Shown here: in pieces, positions 1 to 12,027 of the stretch
Layout of the letters: the number at the start of each line of letters is the position of its first letter
Position numbering within the stretch: position 1 is the first letter of the stretch
NCBI GenBank assembly: GCA_027604665.1
Contig: JADGIZ010000077.1
Location: forward strand, 1-29,584
From: Polyrhizophydium stewartii
Taxonomy: Eukaryota; Chytridiomycota; Chytridiomycetes; Rhizophydiales
Direction of reading: 5' to 3'
DNA: 29,584 nt
Notes under the pieces: generated by a model
Database searches by the model: none
The model's input: the letters and a program-made list of their open reading frames with translations, nothing else
Told to the model about the DNA's origin: nothing
Program-made: the position numbers and the translations under genes

Positions 1-138
1 TCGCGGCGCGCGGCGGCCGCGGCCGCCCGCCGCGCGCCCGCGGGACGGACCGCCAACTCATTCGGCCGGTCACGTCCGCCCCGCCCGGTCTCGCCCCCCG
101 CTGCATCGCCTCCGCCCCGCGCCATGTCGCCGCAACAG
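1..138. other. GC-rich left edge, no recognisable coding
   Basis: This stretch precedes the first recognisable FAS codons. The FAS reading frame stays open through it, but the translation does not resemble the conserved acyltransferase sequence that should precede the active-site serine. A CAG ends at 138, exactly where FAS similarity begins, so this may be the 3' part of an intron, although no CTGAC branch site is visible. A 12-bp imperfect palindrome lies at 5-38. An assembly edge is an equally good explanation. Confidence 0.5.
5..38. repeat. GC-only inverted repeat at left edge
   Basis: The arms at 5-16 and 27-38 are reverse complements (12 bp) around a 10-nt centre that contains a NotI-like core. 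The sequence is built only of G and C, so chance pairing is more likely than usual. It matters mainly because the other end of the window also finishes in an inverted repeat. Confidence 0.5.
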
Positions 139-3100
139 GCACCACCGGCCACAGCCAGGGCGTCGTCACGGCCGTCGCCATCGCCGCCTCCAACACCGAG
201 CAGGAGTTCTTCGACAATGCCCAGAAGGCCCTCGCGCTGCTGTTCTGGATCGGCCTGCGCTCGCAGCACGCCTCGCCCTCGACCACCACCAACCCCAACA
301 TCCTCGAGGGCTCCATCTCCAACAACGAGGGCGTGCCCACGCCCATGCTTGCCGTCACGGGTGCGTCGCTCGCAGCCGTCGCCGGATGCCGGCTGCGATG
401 CCTTCTTGTGCGTCGTCCCTGTGCTGACACTCGGCCCCCGACAGGCATGCCGCGCGCCGAGGTCCGCAAGCACGTCGAGGCGACCAACTCGTTCCTGCCG
501 CCCGACCGCCGCATCAGCCTTGCCCTGATCAACGGCCCGCGCGCCGTCATCTGCACGGGCTCGCCGCAGTCGCTGTACGGCCTCAACGTGGCGCTGCGCA
601 AGCTCAAGGTCGAGCCGGGCGTCGACCAGTCGCGCATCCCGTTCTCGCAGCGCAAGATCCGCTTCTCGTCGCGCTTCCTGCCCGTGCTGGTGCCGTTCCA
701 CTCGGACTACCTCGTCGACGTGCCCGCGCAGCTCGAGGCCGACATCCGCGCGCACGGCCTCGACTTTGACGCCAAGGACCTCGCCATCCCCGTCTACAAC
801 ACGCACACGGGCGAGGACGTGCGCACGGCCAAGAGCATCGCCGCGTCGCTCGTCGAGCAGATCTGCGTGCAGTCGGTCGAGTGGGAGCGCGCCACGGCGC
901 ACGCAGGCGTCACGCACATCATCGACTTTGGCCCCGGCGGCCCGTCGGGCATTGGCGGCCTCACGTACCGCAACAAGGAGGGCACCGGCGTCAGCGTCAT
1001 CCTCGCCAACAGCTACGACGTGGCCGGCACCGAGCTGCTCGACCGCGCCGCGCTCTACGACTTTGACCAGCGCTCGGTCCGCCTCGCGCCCAACTGGGGC
1101 GAAAAGTACCGCCCGCGCCTCGTGCGCATTGCGTCCACGGGCGAGATCCACATTGACACGCCCTTCAGCCGCCTCATTGCCAAGCCGCCCATCATGGTCG
1201 CCGGCATGACGCCGTGCACAGCCAACGAGGGCTTTGTCGCCGCCGTCATCAACGCCGGATACCACGTTGAGCTCGCCGGCGGCGGCCAGCACACCGAGGC
1301 ATACCTGCGCGACCGCGTCGACAAGATCATGGCGCTTGTGCCCGCCGGCGAGGGCATCAACCTCAACATCCTGTTCCTCAACCCGCGCCTGTGGGGCTTC
1401 CAGTACCCGCTCTCGCAGACCATGCGCCGCGAGGGCATCCCGATGGAGGGCATCTGCGTCGCCGCCGGCGTGCCCTCGCTCGACGTGGCCGACGAGGTCT
1501 GCACCAACCTCAAGGCCGCCGGCCTGCGCTACGTGGCCTTCAAGCCGGGCTCGGTCGAGACCATCCGCCGCGTCGTGTCCATTGCCAAGCGCCACCCGGA
1601 CATGGCCATTGTGCTGCAGTGGACCGGCGGCCGCGGCGGCGGCCACCACTCGTTCGAGGACTTCCACCAGCCCATGTTCGAGACGTACGCCGCCATCCGC
1701 CGCGTCGACAACATCATCCTCGTTGTCGGCTCTGGCTTTGGCGACCACTCGGACACGCTGCCGTACCTGACGGGCGAGTGGAGCACGCGCTTCGACTACG
1801 CGCCCATGCCCTTTGACGGCATCCTGCTCGGCTCGCGCGTCATGGTCGCCAAGGAGAACCTGGCCTCGCGCGGCGTCAAGGAGCTCATTGTCGCCGCGCA
1901 GGGCATCGAGGACGAGTCCATGTGGGAGCGCACGTACAAGGGCGAGATTGGCGGCATCATCACCGTCAAGTCGGAGCTCGGCGAGCCCATCCACAAGATC
2001 GCCAACCGCGGCGTGCTCTTTTGGAAGGAGATGGACGACCTTATCTTCAGCCTGCCGCTCAACAAGCGCCTGCCCGTGCTCCTCGAGCGCAAGGACTACA
2101 TCATCCAGAAGCTCAACTCGGACTTCCAGAAGCCGTGGTTTGGCCGCAAGGCCGACGGCCGCGTCTGCGACCTGCACGAGATGACGTACGGCGAGGTCGT
2201 TGACCGCCTGTTCGAGACGCTCTACGTGGCCCACCAGGCGCGCTGGATCGATGTGACCCTGCGCGACGTCTTTGGCGACTTTTTGCGCCGCGTCGAGGAG
2301 CGCTTCTCGGCGTCGACCGCGCCGTCGCTGCTGCAGTCGTACGCGACGCTCGACCACGAGCCCGCGTCCTTTATCGAGGCGTTCATGGAGACGTTCCCCG
2401 AGGCCGCCACGCAGATCCTGACGCAGGAGGACGTGTTCTACTTCCTGGCCATTTGCAGCAACCCCGTGCGCAAGCCCGTGACGTTCATCCCCGTGCTCGA
2501 CGACCGCTTCGAGTTCTGGTTCAAGAAGGACTCGCTGTGGCAGTCCGAGGACGTGGACGCTGTCGCGGGCCAGGACCCGCAGCGCGTGGCGATCCTGCAG
2601 GGCCCCGTCGCCGTGCGCCACAGCCGCATCGTCGACGAGCCCGTGGCCGACATCCTGGGCAACATGTACCGCGGCCAGATTGCTGCCATCAAGGCCAAGT
2701 ACTACAACGACGACGACTCGCTCATTCCCATGGTCGAGTACATTGGCCCCGTGCCGCGCGCGTCGGCCCACGCCCCGCGCCTCAGCCACGTCCAGGTCAC
2801 CGAGTCGCGCGACGGCCTCGACCGCTCGGTCATGCTCGAGCTGCCCGCGGACCCCGCGGACCTGCCGCCCGCTGAGGACTACTACGAGTTCCTCGCCGGC
2901 CCCGAGACGAGCTGGATGCGTGCTCTGCTCGCGTCCGACTCGATCGTCCAGGGCAAGCTGCTCGTCGACAACCCGATCCGCCGCATCCTGCGTCCGCGAC
3001 CGGGCCAGACGGTCTTTGTGCGCCACGACGACCGCCGCCGCCCCGTGATCCTGTCCGTCTACGACCGCCGCCAAGTCGCGAGCCAGATCCCCAGGCGCCA

Positions 3101-6100
3101 CCCCTCGGTCACGATCCGCCGCGACGAGACCGGCGTCATCTCGGTCACGCTCTTTGAGCAGCGGCCCCACGCGTCGATCCCGCTCGAGTTCCGCTTCACG
3201 TACGTCCCGACCCAGGGCCGCAACCCGATCCACGAGATCATGGAGGTGCGTTTGTTTGGCTCTGCTCTTGTGCGCTTGTCTTGCTTTTGCCGCCTGTGCG
3301 CTGACACCGTGCCGTCTCGCGCTTCACAGGGCCGCAACGACCGCGTCAAGAAGTTCTACGCGGCGCTGTGGAGCATCAGCGACGCCGAGGCGGCGCTGTC
3401 GCCCGAGGACACGTTCCGCAGCACGTTTGTCGTTGGCGAGAAGCGCATCTACGACTTTGTGCACCATATTGGCAACGAGGCCGAGCTGTACGCCAAGCAC
3501 GGCAAGGACAGCAGCGCCGTGGCGCCCATGGACTTTGCCATTGTCGCGGGCTGGCGCTCGCTCGTGACGGCGCTGCAGCCCAAGGAGATTGACGGCGACC
3601 TGCTGCGTCTCGTGCACCTGTCCAACGAGTTCCGCATGCTCGACCGCAGCGCCATGATCGAGGCCGGCGACTGCATCTACACCGAGGCGCGCATCCAGTC
3701 GGTGCTCATTAGCGACTCGGGCAAGACGGTCGAGGTCAAGGGCGTGCTGCACAAGATGCCTGCCGGCGCCGACGGCGAGGCGCTGCCCGCGGACGCGGCC
3801 GCCAAGGGCACGCCGATTGTCGAGATCACGTCGCGGTTCCTGTACCGCGGCAAGTTCACCGACTTCCACAACTCGTTCAGCAAGACGACCGAGAAGCCCG
3901 TGCGCCTCGAGATTGCGTCGAGCAAGGACGTGGCTGTTCTGCGCTCCAAGCCGTGGATCGAGTGGCATGCGGCCGCGGCGGCCGACGCCCCCGAGGCCAC
4001 GCAGCTGCTCAAGCCCCACGCGACGCTGCTCTTCCAGCTCGAGACGGTCGCGCGGTTCAAGAACGCCAAGGTGTACTCGCGCCTCGAGTGCACTGGCGCC
4101 GTGCTGCTGCAGACGACGCGCGAGACGGTCGAGATTGGCCGCGTCAAGTATGCGGCCACGGACTGCCACGGCCACGTTGTCATGGAGTTCCTCAACCGCA
4201 ATGGCGCGCCGATCGAGGAGGCCGTCTACTTTGCGTCGGGCGGCTACTCGATCCTGCCGGTTTCGGAGCACTTTGCGGCCGAGGCGCGCGTGCCGTCGAC
4301 TAACACGGGCTACGCCGAGAGCTCGGGCGACCTCAACCCGATCCACGTCAACCCGTACTTTGCCGACCTGGCGTCGCTGCCGGGCACCATCACGCATGGC
4401 ATGTGGACCAGCGCCGCGACGCGCAAGTTTGTCGAGATCTACGCGGCCGGCAACGAGCCCAAGCGCGTGCGCGACTACTCGGTCACGTTCAACGCCATGG
4501 TGCTCCCGGGCGACCTGCTCCAGACCAAGCTCTCGCACGTGGGCATGAGCAACGGCAAGATGATGATCAAGATCGAGACCCTCAACCAGCACGGCGCCAC
4601 GGTGCTCGTTGGTTCGGCGCTCGTCGAGCAGGCGCCGACCGCGTATGTGTTCACGGGCCAGGGCTCGCAGGAGGTGGGCATGGGCATGGACCTGTACAAG
4701 TTATCGGCCGTTGCGCGCGCCATCTGGGACCGCGCCGACAAGCACTTCCTCGACAACTACGGTCTGTCGATCATTGAGATTGTGCGCGACAACCCCAAGG
4801 CCAAGACGGTGCACTTTGGCGGCATCAAGGGCGCCAAGATCCGCAGCAGTTACATGAACATGCGCTACGACACGGTCGACGAGTCGGGTGCCCCGCGCCA
4901 GACGGCCATCTTCGGCTCCATCACCGAGGACACCGAGTCGTTCACGTTCCAGCACCCGGCGGGCCTGCTGTCGGCCACGCAGTTCACGCAGCCTGCGCTC
5001 ACGCTCACGGCCGTTGCGTCGTTTACAGACATGGAGGCCAACGGGCTCGTGCAGACCAAGGCCGCCTTTGCAGGCCACTCGCTCGGCGAGTACGCGGCGC
5101 TGTGCGCCATTGGCCGCGTGCTCTCGATCGAGAGCATTGTCGACATCACGTTTTACCGCGGCCTCACGATGCAGGTCGCCGTGCCGCGCGACGAGCTCGG
5201 CCGCTCGCAGTACGGCATGGTCGCCGCCAACCCCGTGCGCGTCAGCATGACCATGGGCGAGCGCGGCCTGCGCTTCATTGTCGACGCGATCGCGCGCTGC
5301 TCCAAGGGCCTGATTGAGATTGTCAACTTCAACGTCGAGAACTTCCAGTACGTCGTGGCCGGCGAGCTCGTCTACCTCGACACGCTGCGCCTGGTGCTCA
5401 ACCGCCTCAAGGCGCTCAACCTCAACTTTGTCGAGCTCACGCGCTCCAAGACCGTGGCCGAGATTGAGGAGCTGCTCGACGAGATTGTCAACGAGAAGGT
5501 GGCCGAGTCGCGCGAGGCCCAGCGCGCCGCGGGCGGCTTCATCACCCCGCAGCGCGGCATCGCCACGGTGCCGCTCACGGGCATCGACGTGCCGTTCCAC
5601 TCGAGCTTCCTCAACAGCGGCATCACGCCATTCCGCAACATCCTCAAGTCCAAGTTTGAGATGCTCACCGTCAACGTCGACACGCTGCGCGGCAAGTACA
5701 TCCCCAACCTCACGGCCCGCCCCTTCTCGACCGACCGCTCGTACTTTGAGTACGTCTACGAGCTGTCCAAGTCGACGCTCATCAAGGCCGTGCTCGACGA
5801 CTGGGAGAAGCACGCCGAGGCCGACCCCGCCGTCCAGCAGCAGCGCGCGCTGACGCTGCTCATTGAGCTGCTCGCGCACCAGTTTGCCAGCCCCGTGCGC
5901 TGGATCGAGACCCAGGACCAGCTCTTCCGCGACTTCCACGTCGAGCGCCTCATCGAGGTCGGCCCCAGCCCCGTGCTCGCGGGCATGGCCGCGCGCACGC
6001 TCAAGATCAAGTACGAGGCGTACGACGATGCCGTCACGCAGAAGCGCATGCAGCTGTGCACCAACAAGGACCGCAAGGAGATTTACTACGACTTTGAGGA

Positions 6101-9100
6101 TGCGCCTGCCGCTGAGGAGGCGGCCCCCGCTGCCTCGGCGCCGGCGGCTGCCCCCGCTGCTGCTGCTGCTGCGCCTGTTGCTGCTGCTGCCGCCCCTGTC
6201 GCCGCCGCCCCTGCCGCTGCTGCGGGTCCTGTTGCGTGAGTGGTTTGCCCGCTGCCCCCCCCCCTGTGCTTGCCTCTTGCTTCGTGGCCTCGAATCTCGC
6301 TGACTCTGGTGATGCCGATGCGCAGCGACGAGCCCATCTCGGCCAAGGAGGTCCTCTTTGTCATGATTGCGCACAAGCTCAAGAAGCCGCTCGAGGATGT
6401 TGCCCCGACAAAGTCGATCAAGGATCTCGTGGGCGGCAAGTCGACGCTGCAGAACGAGATTCTGGGCGACCTCGCGGCCGAGTTTGGCAACGTGCTCGCG
6501 GACAAGGCCGAGGAGCTTCCGCTGGGCGAGGTCGCGACGGCGCTGCAGAACTCGCACTCTGGCTCGCTCGGCAAGGCGTCCGCGGGCCTGGTCAACAAGC
6601 TCGTTTCGTCCAAGATGCCCGGCGGCTTTGGCATGGGCCAGGTCAAGGCGCACCTCTCTGCGGCCTTTGGCCTCGGCCCCAAGCGCACCGACGGCGCGCT
6701 GCTCCACGGCCTGGTGCACGAGCCCGCGGGCCGCTTTGGCTCCGATGCCGAGGCGCGTGCGTGGCTCGACAAGGTTGCCGCGTCGTACGCGGCCAAGGTC
6801 GGCGTCACGCTCGGCAGCGCCGCTGGTGGCGCTGGTGCCGGCGCGGGTGCGGCAGCTGCTGGCCCCGTTGTCAACAGCAAGGACTTTGTCGAGCTCAAGG
6901 ACAAGATGAACAAGCTGATGCGCCAGCAGCTGTCGCTCTATGCCAAGTTTGTCGACCTGGACCTGCTCGACGGCGCGCGGCTTGCCGAGGCCCAAAAGGA
7001 CGCCAACGCGGCGCTGCAGCTGCAGCTCGACCTGTGGAGCGCCGAGCACGGCGACGCGTACGCCGAGGGCATCCGCCCGTCGTTTGACAAGCTCAAGGCG
7101 CGCGTGTTTGACTCGCACTGGAACTGGGCTCGCCAGGACGTGCTGCAGCTCTACTACGACCTGGTCTTTGGCCGTATCACCTCGGTCGACCGCGAGCTCA
7201 TGAACCAGTCGCTGCACATCATGAACCGCACGGACGACGCCGAGGCCGTGATCAGCTTCATGGAGTACTACATTGAGACGTGCGACGAGACCAAGGGCGA
7301 GAACTATGCCCGCGCCAAGCAGCTCGGCCGCACGCTCATTGAGAACTGCCGCATGGCCCTGACCGCCGACCCCGTGTACAAGAACTTTGCGTACCGCCCG
7401 ACCCGCCCCGTGACGACCATCACGGACCGCGGCGAGCTCAAGTACACCGAGGAGCGCCGCGCGGCGAGCAACATGAAGGACTACGTTGCCGAGATGCGCC
7501 AGGGCTCGTCGCTCACCAAGCTGCCCGACTCGGAGCCGCTCGTGGCGCAGTTCACGGCGTTGCGCGACCTAGTCAAGGCTGCCGGCGGCGAAAAGACGGC
7601 CGAGTTCAAGACGCAGATGGACGCCATCTTCGACTCGATTCGTGCCCACCTGCCGACGCCGCAGTTTGACCAGCCGAACCTGCCGTTCCTGTTCATCAAG
7701 CGCCGCTCGACCGCGGACCCGACGCACTGGGTGCCCGACGCCGAGATGACGCGCGTGTACCTCGACGCGCTCGCGGACATGGCGCGCGACGGCATCACGT
7801 TCAAGAGCCGCAGCGTGCTCATGACCGGATGCGGCAAGGACTCGATTGGCGCCGAGGTGCTCAAGGCGCTGCTCTCGGGCGGCGCGCAGGTTGTCGTGAC
7901 CACGTCGCGCTTCCAAAAGTCGAGCGTCGAGTACTTCCAGTCGGTGTACGAGCAGCACGGCTCCAAGGGCTCGCGCCTCGTGGTCGTGCCCTTCAACGGC
8001 GGCTCGCAGCAGGACGTAAACGCACTCGTGGACTACATCTACTCACGCGACCCCAAGTCTGGCCTCGGCTGGGACCTGGACGCCATCATTCCGTTTGCGG
8101 CCATTCCGGAGCAGGGCCGCGAGATTGACGGCATCGACTCGCGCTCCGAGCTCGCGCACCGCATCATGCTCACCAACCTCTTGCGCCTGCTCGGCCAAGT
8201 CAAGATCAAGAAGGCTGCGTTTGGCTTTGACACTCGCCCGGCGCTCGTCATGTTGCCGCTCTCGCCCAACCACGGCACGTTTGGCGGCGGTGAGTCTCTT
8301 GCAGCAGCTTGTTGTTGGGGAGGGTGTGTGTGAGGGTGCACGCAACGCAGGCTGACGCTCGCGGCGTGGCGCAGACGGCCTGTACTCCGAGTCCAAGATT
8401 GCGCTCGAGACGCTCATGAACCGCTTCCACGCCGAGAGCTGGTCGGGCTACCTGACGATTGTCGGCGCGGTCATTGGCTGGACGCGCGGCACGGGTCTCA
8501 TGTCGGGCAATAACATGGTTGCCGAGGGCATCGAGTCGCTCGGCGCGCGCACCTTCTCGCAGCACGAGATGGCCTTCAACCTCTCCGGCCTGCTGCACCC
8601 GGCGATTGTCAAGCGCGCGTACACGGAACCCATCTGGGCGGACCTCAACGGCGGCCTGCACTTTGTCTCGGAGCTGGCCAACATCACCAAGGAGCTGCGC
8701 CGCGAGCTGCTCGAGACGGCCGAGATCCGCCGCGCCGTGGCGCGCGAGACGGCGCTCGACCGCCAGGTGCTCGAGGGCCCGACCAAGGCGGCCAACGTGT
8801 CGGTGACTCCGCGCGCCAACATGCGCTTTGCGTTCCCCAAGCTGGCCAAGCCGAGCATGTCGCACCTGCGCGGCCTGCTCGACCTCGACAAGGTCATTGT
8901 CGTGACGGGCTTTGGCGAGGTTGGTCCGTTTGGCGGCTCGCGCACGCGCTGGGAGATGGAGAGCTTTGGCAAGCTCTCACTCGAGGGCTGCATCGAGCTC
9001 GCGTGGGTCATGGGCATGATCACGTTCCACCGCGGCCCGCTCGGCAAGATCCCCAACTACTCTGGCTGGATCGACGTCGAGACCAAGCAGCCCGTGCAGG

Positions 9101-11627
9101 ACTTTGAGATCAAGAGCAAGTACGAGAGCAAGATCCTCGAGCACACGGGCATCCGCCTGATCGAGCCCGAGCTCTTTGGCGGCTACGACCCCAACAACAA
9201 GATGTTCATCCAGGAGGTCGCCATCACCGAGGACACTGCGCCGATCGAGGTCTCGCGCGAGGAGGCGGCCGCGTTCAAGCGCTACAATGGCGACGCGGCC
9301 ATTGTCGAGCAGCGTGGCGAGCAGTGGTTCGTCAGCTTCGCCAAGGGCGCCAGCATCTTTGTGCCCAAGTCGCTGCGCTTTGACCGCTTTGTTGCCGGCC
9401 AGATCCCCAAGGGCTGGAGCGCCAAGCGCTACGGCGTGCCCGACGACATCATCAGCCAGGTCGACCCGATCACGCTGTACACGCTCGTGGCGACGGTCGA
9501 AGCGCTCGTCTCGTCGGGTGTCACGGACCCGTACGAGTTTTACAAGTACGTGCACGTCTCGGAGCTCGGCAACACGTCGGGCGGTGGCATGGGCGGCATG
9601 CTTGCCATGCGCAAGATCTTCCGCCGCTACGCCGAGCTGCCGTCGTCCAAGGACATTCTGCAGGAGAGCTTCATCAACACCATGCCGGCGTGGATCAACA
9701 TGCTGCTGCTCTCGTCGTCGGGTCCGATCAAGACGCCGGTCGGCGCGTGCGCCACGGCTGCCGAGTCGGTTGAGGTTGCCGTCGACACGCTGCTGTCGGG
9801 CAAGGCGCGCGTGGTCATTTGCGGCGGTTACGACGACTTCCAGGAGGAGAGCTCGTACGAGTTTGCCAACATGAAGGCCACGTCGAGCTCGGACGCCGAG
9901 TTCGCCATGGGCCGCGAGCCGCGCGAGATGTGCCGCCCGGCTTCGGACACGCGCGGTGGATTCATGGAGGCGCACGGCTCGGGTATTGCCGTGCTCATGA
10001 CGGCGACGCTCGCGCTGCAGATGGGCGTGCCCATCCGCGGCATTGTTGCGTCGACGAGCACCGCCACGGACAAGAACAGCCGCTCGGTCCCGGCGCCCGG
10101 CCAGGGCGTGCTCACCACGGCCCGCGAGACGCCTGCCGGCAAGCACGCGTACGCGATGCTCGACATCAAGTACCGCACGCGCCAGCTCAGGCGCGAGCGC
10201 GAGTTCATCAAGCGCTGGGTCGAGGACGAGCTTGCGGACATGCGCGACGAGCTCGAGGCCGCGCGCGCTGCAGGCACGCTCAAGGACGAGGACGCCTTTG
10301 TCAAGGAGCGCACCGCCTTGATTGAGCAGGAGGCTGTCCGCAAGGTGCGCTTGACTTGCTTGGATGCATGGATGATGTTGCGAATTTGCCCTTGCTGACC
10401 CTCGGCAACCGCGGCCGCCGGTGCACACAGGAAAAGAATGCGCTCTCGACGTGGTCGCACGACTGGTGGCGCAACAACCCGCACGTCTCGCCGCTGCGCG
10501 CCGGCCTCGCCACGTTTGGCCTGACGATCGACGACATTGGCGTCGCGTCGTTCCACGGCACGGGCACCAAGGCCAACGACTACAACGAGTCGTCGGTCGT
10601 CAGCCAGCAGATGGAGCACCTTGGCCGCACGGTCGGCAACATCCTGCCCGCCGTGTTCCAGAAGCACCTCACTGGCCACCCCAAGGGCGCTGCCGCGGCG
10701 TGGATGCTCAACGGCGCGCTGCAGATTCTCGAGACGGGCATTGTCCCCGGCAACCGCAACCTGGACAACGTCGAGGCTCGCCTGCGCAAGTTCAAGCACA
10801 TCATCTACCCGAGCCGCTCGATCCAGACGGACGGCATCAAGTCGGTGCTGCTCAAGAGCTTTGGCTTTGGACAGGCCGGCGCCGAGATCCTGGTTGTGCA
10901 CCCGGACTACCTGTTTGCGGCCGTGGACGAGGCAGTGTTTGACGAGTACGCGGCCAAGCGCGAGAAGCGCCAGATTGCGTCGTACCGCTACTACCACGAG
11001 ATGCTCACGAGCACGGCGCCGCTGGTGCGCGTCAAGGACGCTGCGCCGTACACGGATGCGCAGCAGTCGTCGGTGTACCTCAACCCGCTCGCGCGCGCCA
11101 CGTACGATGCCAAGACGGGCTCGTACAACTTCAACAACGCGGCCGCGCGCGCAGGCAAGACCACCGTTGCGCCTGCGGACGTGGCCGTGACCAAGGCGCT
11201 CGTTGCCGAGGCGGCCGAGAAGCTCAAGGCCGAGCACGGCGCGGCCCGCGGCATCGGCGTCGACGTGCAGCTCGTTGCCGAGGTCGCCGCCGACAATGAC
11301 GCGTTTGTCGCGCGCAACTTCACGGACGCCGAGATTGCCTACTGCCGCGCGTCGGCCAGCCCCGCGGCGAGCTTTGCCGGCCGCTGGGCCGCCAAGGAGG
11401 CCGTCATCAAGGCCGTCTCGAGCCGCGCCGAGGGCGAGGTCGTGTGGACCAAGGGAGCCGGCGCGCCGCTCAACGAGATTGAGATTGTGCGCGAGGACGG
11501 CCAGGCGCCGCGCGTGGTGCTCCACGGCGAGGCCAAGGCCGCCGCCGATGCCGCCGGCGTTGCGGACCTGCGTGTGACGATCAGCCACAGCGGCTCGTAC
11601 GCCGTTGCAATGGCCGTTGCGCAGTGA
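139..11627 (+). CDS. Single-chain type I fatty acid synthase (beta-alpha fusion), 5' partial
   Basis: Cytosolic synthase that makes long-chain acyl-CoA from acetyl-CoA, malonyl-CoA and NADPH. The exons are 139-360, 445-3245, 3330-6235, 6326-8289, 8375-10344 and 10431-11627, giving about 3685 residues. Domains in order: end of acetyltransferase (GHSQG, Ser codon 153-155); FMN enoyl reductase (around 1186-1900, with GGRGGGHH near 1630); dehydratase ([12 protein letters not shown] near 4320); malonyl/palmitoyl transferase (FTGQGSQ near 4650, GHSLG Ser 5079-5081); alpha-type N-terminus ([14 protein letters not shown] near 5860); Ala/Pro linker; one ACP (GGKST, Ser 6441-6443); ketoreductase ([11 protein letters not shown] near 7830; YSESK at 8383-8397); ketosynthase (GACATAAES, Cys 9748-9750; His 10554 and 10677); phosphopantetheinyl transferase (GIGVDV near 11250, WAAKEA near 11385). 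Yeast beta plus alpha total about 3940 residues, so roughly 250 N-terminal residues are missing here. I see no start codon in the window. Confidence 0.97.
6236..6325 (+). other. FAS intron at the beta/alpha linker, containing the apparent stop
   Basis: The donor is GTGAGT at 6236, the branch site CTGAC lies near 6300, and the acceptor GCGCAG ends at 6325 (90 nt, phase 2). The TGA that would close the upstream frame (6237-6239) overlaps the donor and is removed by splicing. Splicing joins the Ala-rich linker to ADEPIS at the ACP. There is no start codon that would make the downstream half a separate gene, and the alpha-type N-terminus is already encoded upstream of the intron. Confidence 0.9.
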
Positions 11628-11967
11628 TCATGGGTGGTGCCCTCTTATTTTTTGTTTGACAGAATGAATCCCCATGGATGTAGACGCTGCTGCTGCCTTG
11701 TGGTGCTGATGGGGATGTGATGCGCCGGCCGTTGGTGCGGGACCAGGACGACGCGGCCGGCTGCGTCGCCAAACCGACTTGCCCCGCATGCTGTCATTGG
11801 CGCGCGCCTCGGCAGCGCGGGCACGCATCACGGGCGCCACGCGGGCCGCGCCGCATCGATGCGCACACACGCTGGCCGCGGCGCTGCGGGCGAGCGCCGG
11901 GCACTGGGCGACCGCCGGCCGTCATGCGACGCATGCCCGGCCGTCAGGCACGTCATGCCCGTCAGCC
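11628..11967. other. FAS 3' flank and LeuRS upstream region
   Basis: This spacer separates two genes transcribed in the same direction. Just after the FAS stop there is a T-run (about 11645-11655) and an 8-bp inverted repeat (ATCCCCAT near 11668, ATGGGGAT near 11710). From 11788 onward the LeuRS frame is open with an ATG and has no acidic residues, so its end may be leader or an alternative N-terminus. I see no TATA box that I would defend. Confidence 0.5.
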
Positions 11968-12027
11968 ATGTCTGCGTTTGTCGTCAAAAGCGCGCGATCT
12001 CGTTGCTTTTCCAGCGATCACCCAACC
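11968..12027 (+). other. In-frame upstream extension of LeuRS, presequence-like
   Basis: An ATG at 11968-11970 (G at -3) opens 20 codons in frame with the LeuRS ATG at 12028. The peptide reads [16 protein letters not shown] followed by four residues. It is basic and hydroxylated, with no acidic residue until position 17, and contains an R-x-F-S arrangement of the kind cleaved in mitochondrial presequences. An even earlier in-frame ATG at 11788 has a poor context. This could encode a mitochondrial form by alternative initiation, or may simply be 5' leader. Confidence 0.4.

Noticed and set aside
1..138. Real N-terminal FAS coding through the left edge
   Set aside because: The frame is open, but the residues do not match the acyltransferase sequence that should precede GHSQG, and similarity begins abruptly after a CAG.
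6237..6239. TGA as the true end of a separate FAS beta gene
   Set aside because: It lies within a GTGAGT donor. The alpha N-terminus is upstream of it, and the sequence after the acceptor continues the linker into the ACP in phase without a start codon.
4701..7217. Long open frame (838 codons) on the minus strand, opposite FAS
   Set aside because: It is a mirror of strongly GC-biased FAS codons: the translation is a low-complexity mix of Arg, Leu, Val, Ala and Glu, and the plus strand is unambiguously FAS. The same applies to minus 3324-4592, 8977-10428, 9828-11588, 13098-14360 and 14925-16364.
10345..10430. C-box-like ATGATGT and CTGA inside a FAS intron
   Set aside because: The two boxes are only about 20 nt apart and there is no terminal stem; the CTGAC is the ordinary branch site.
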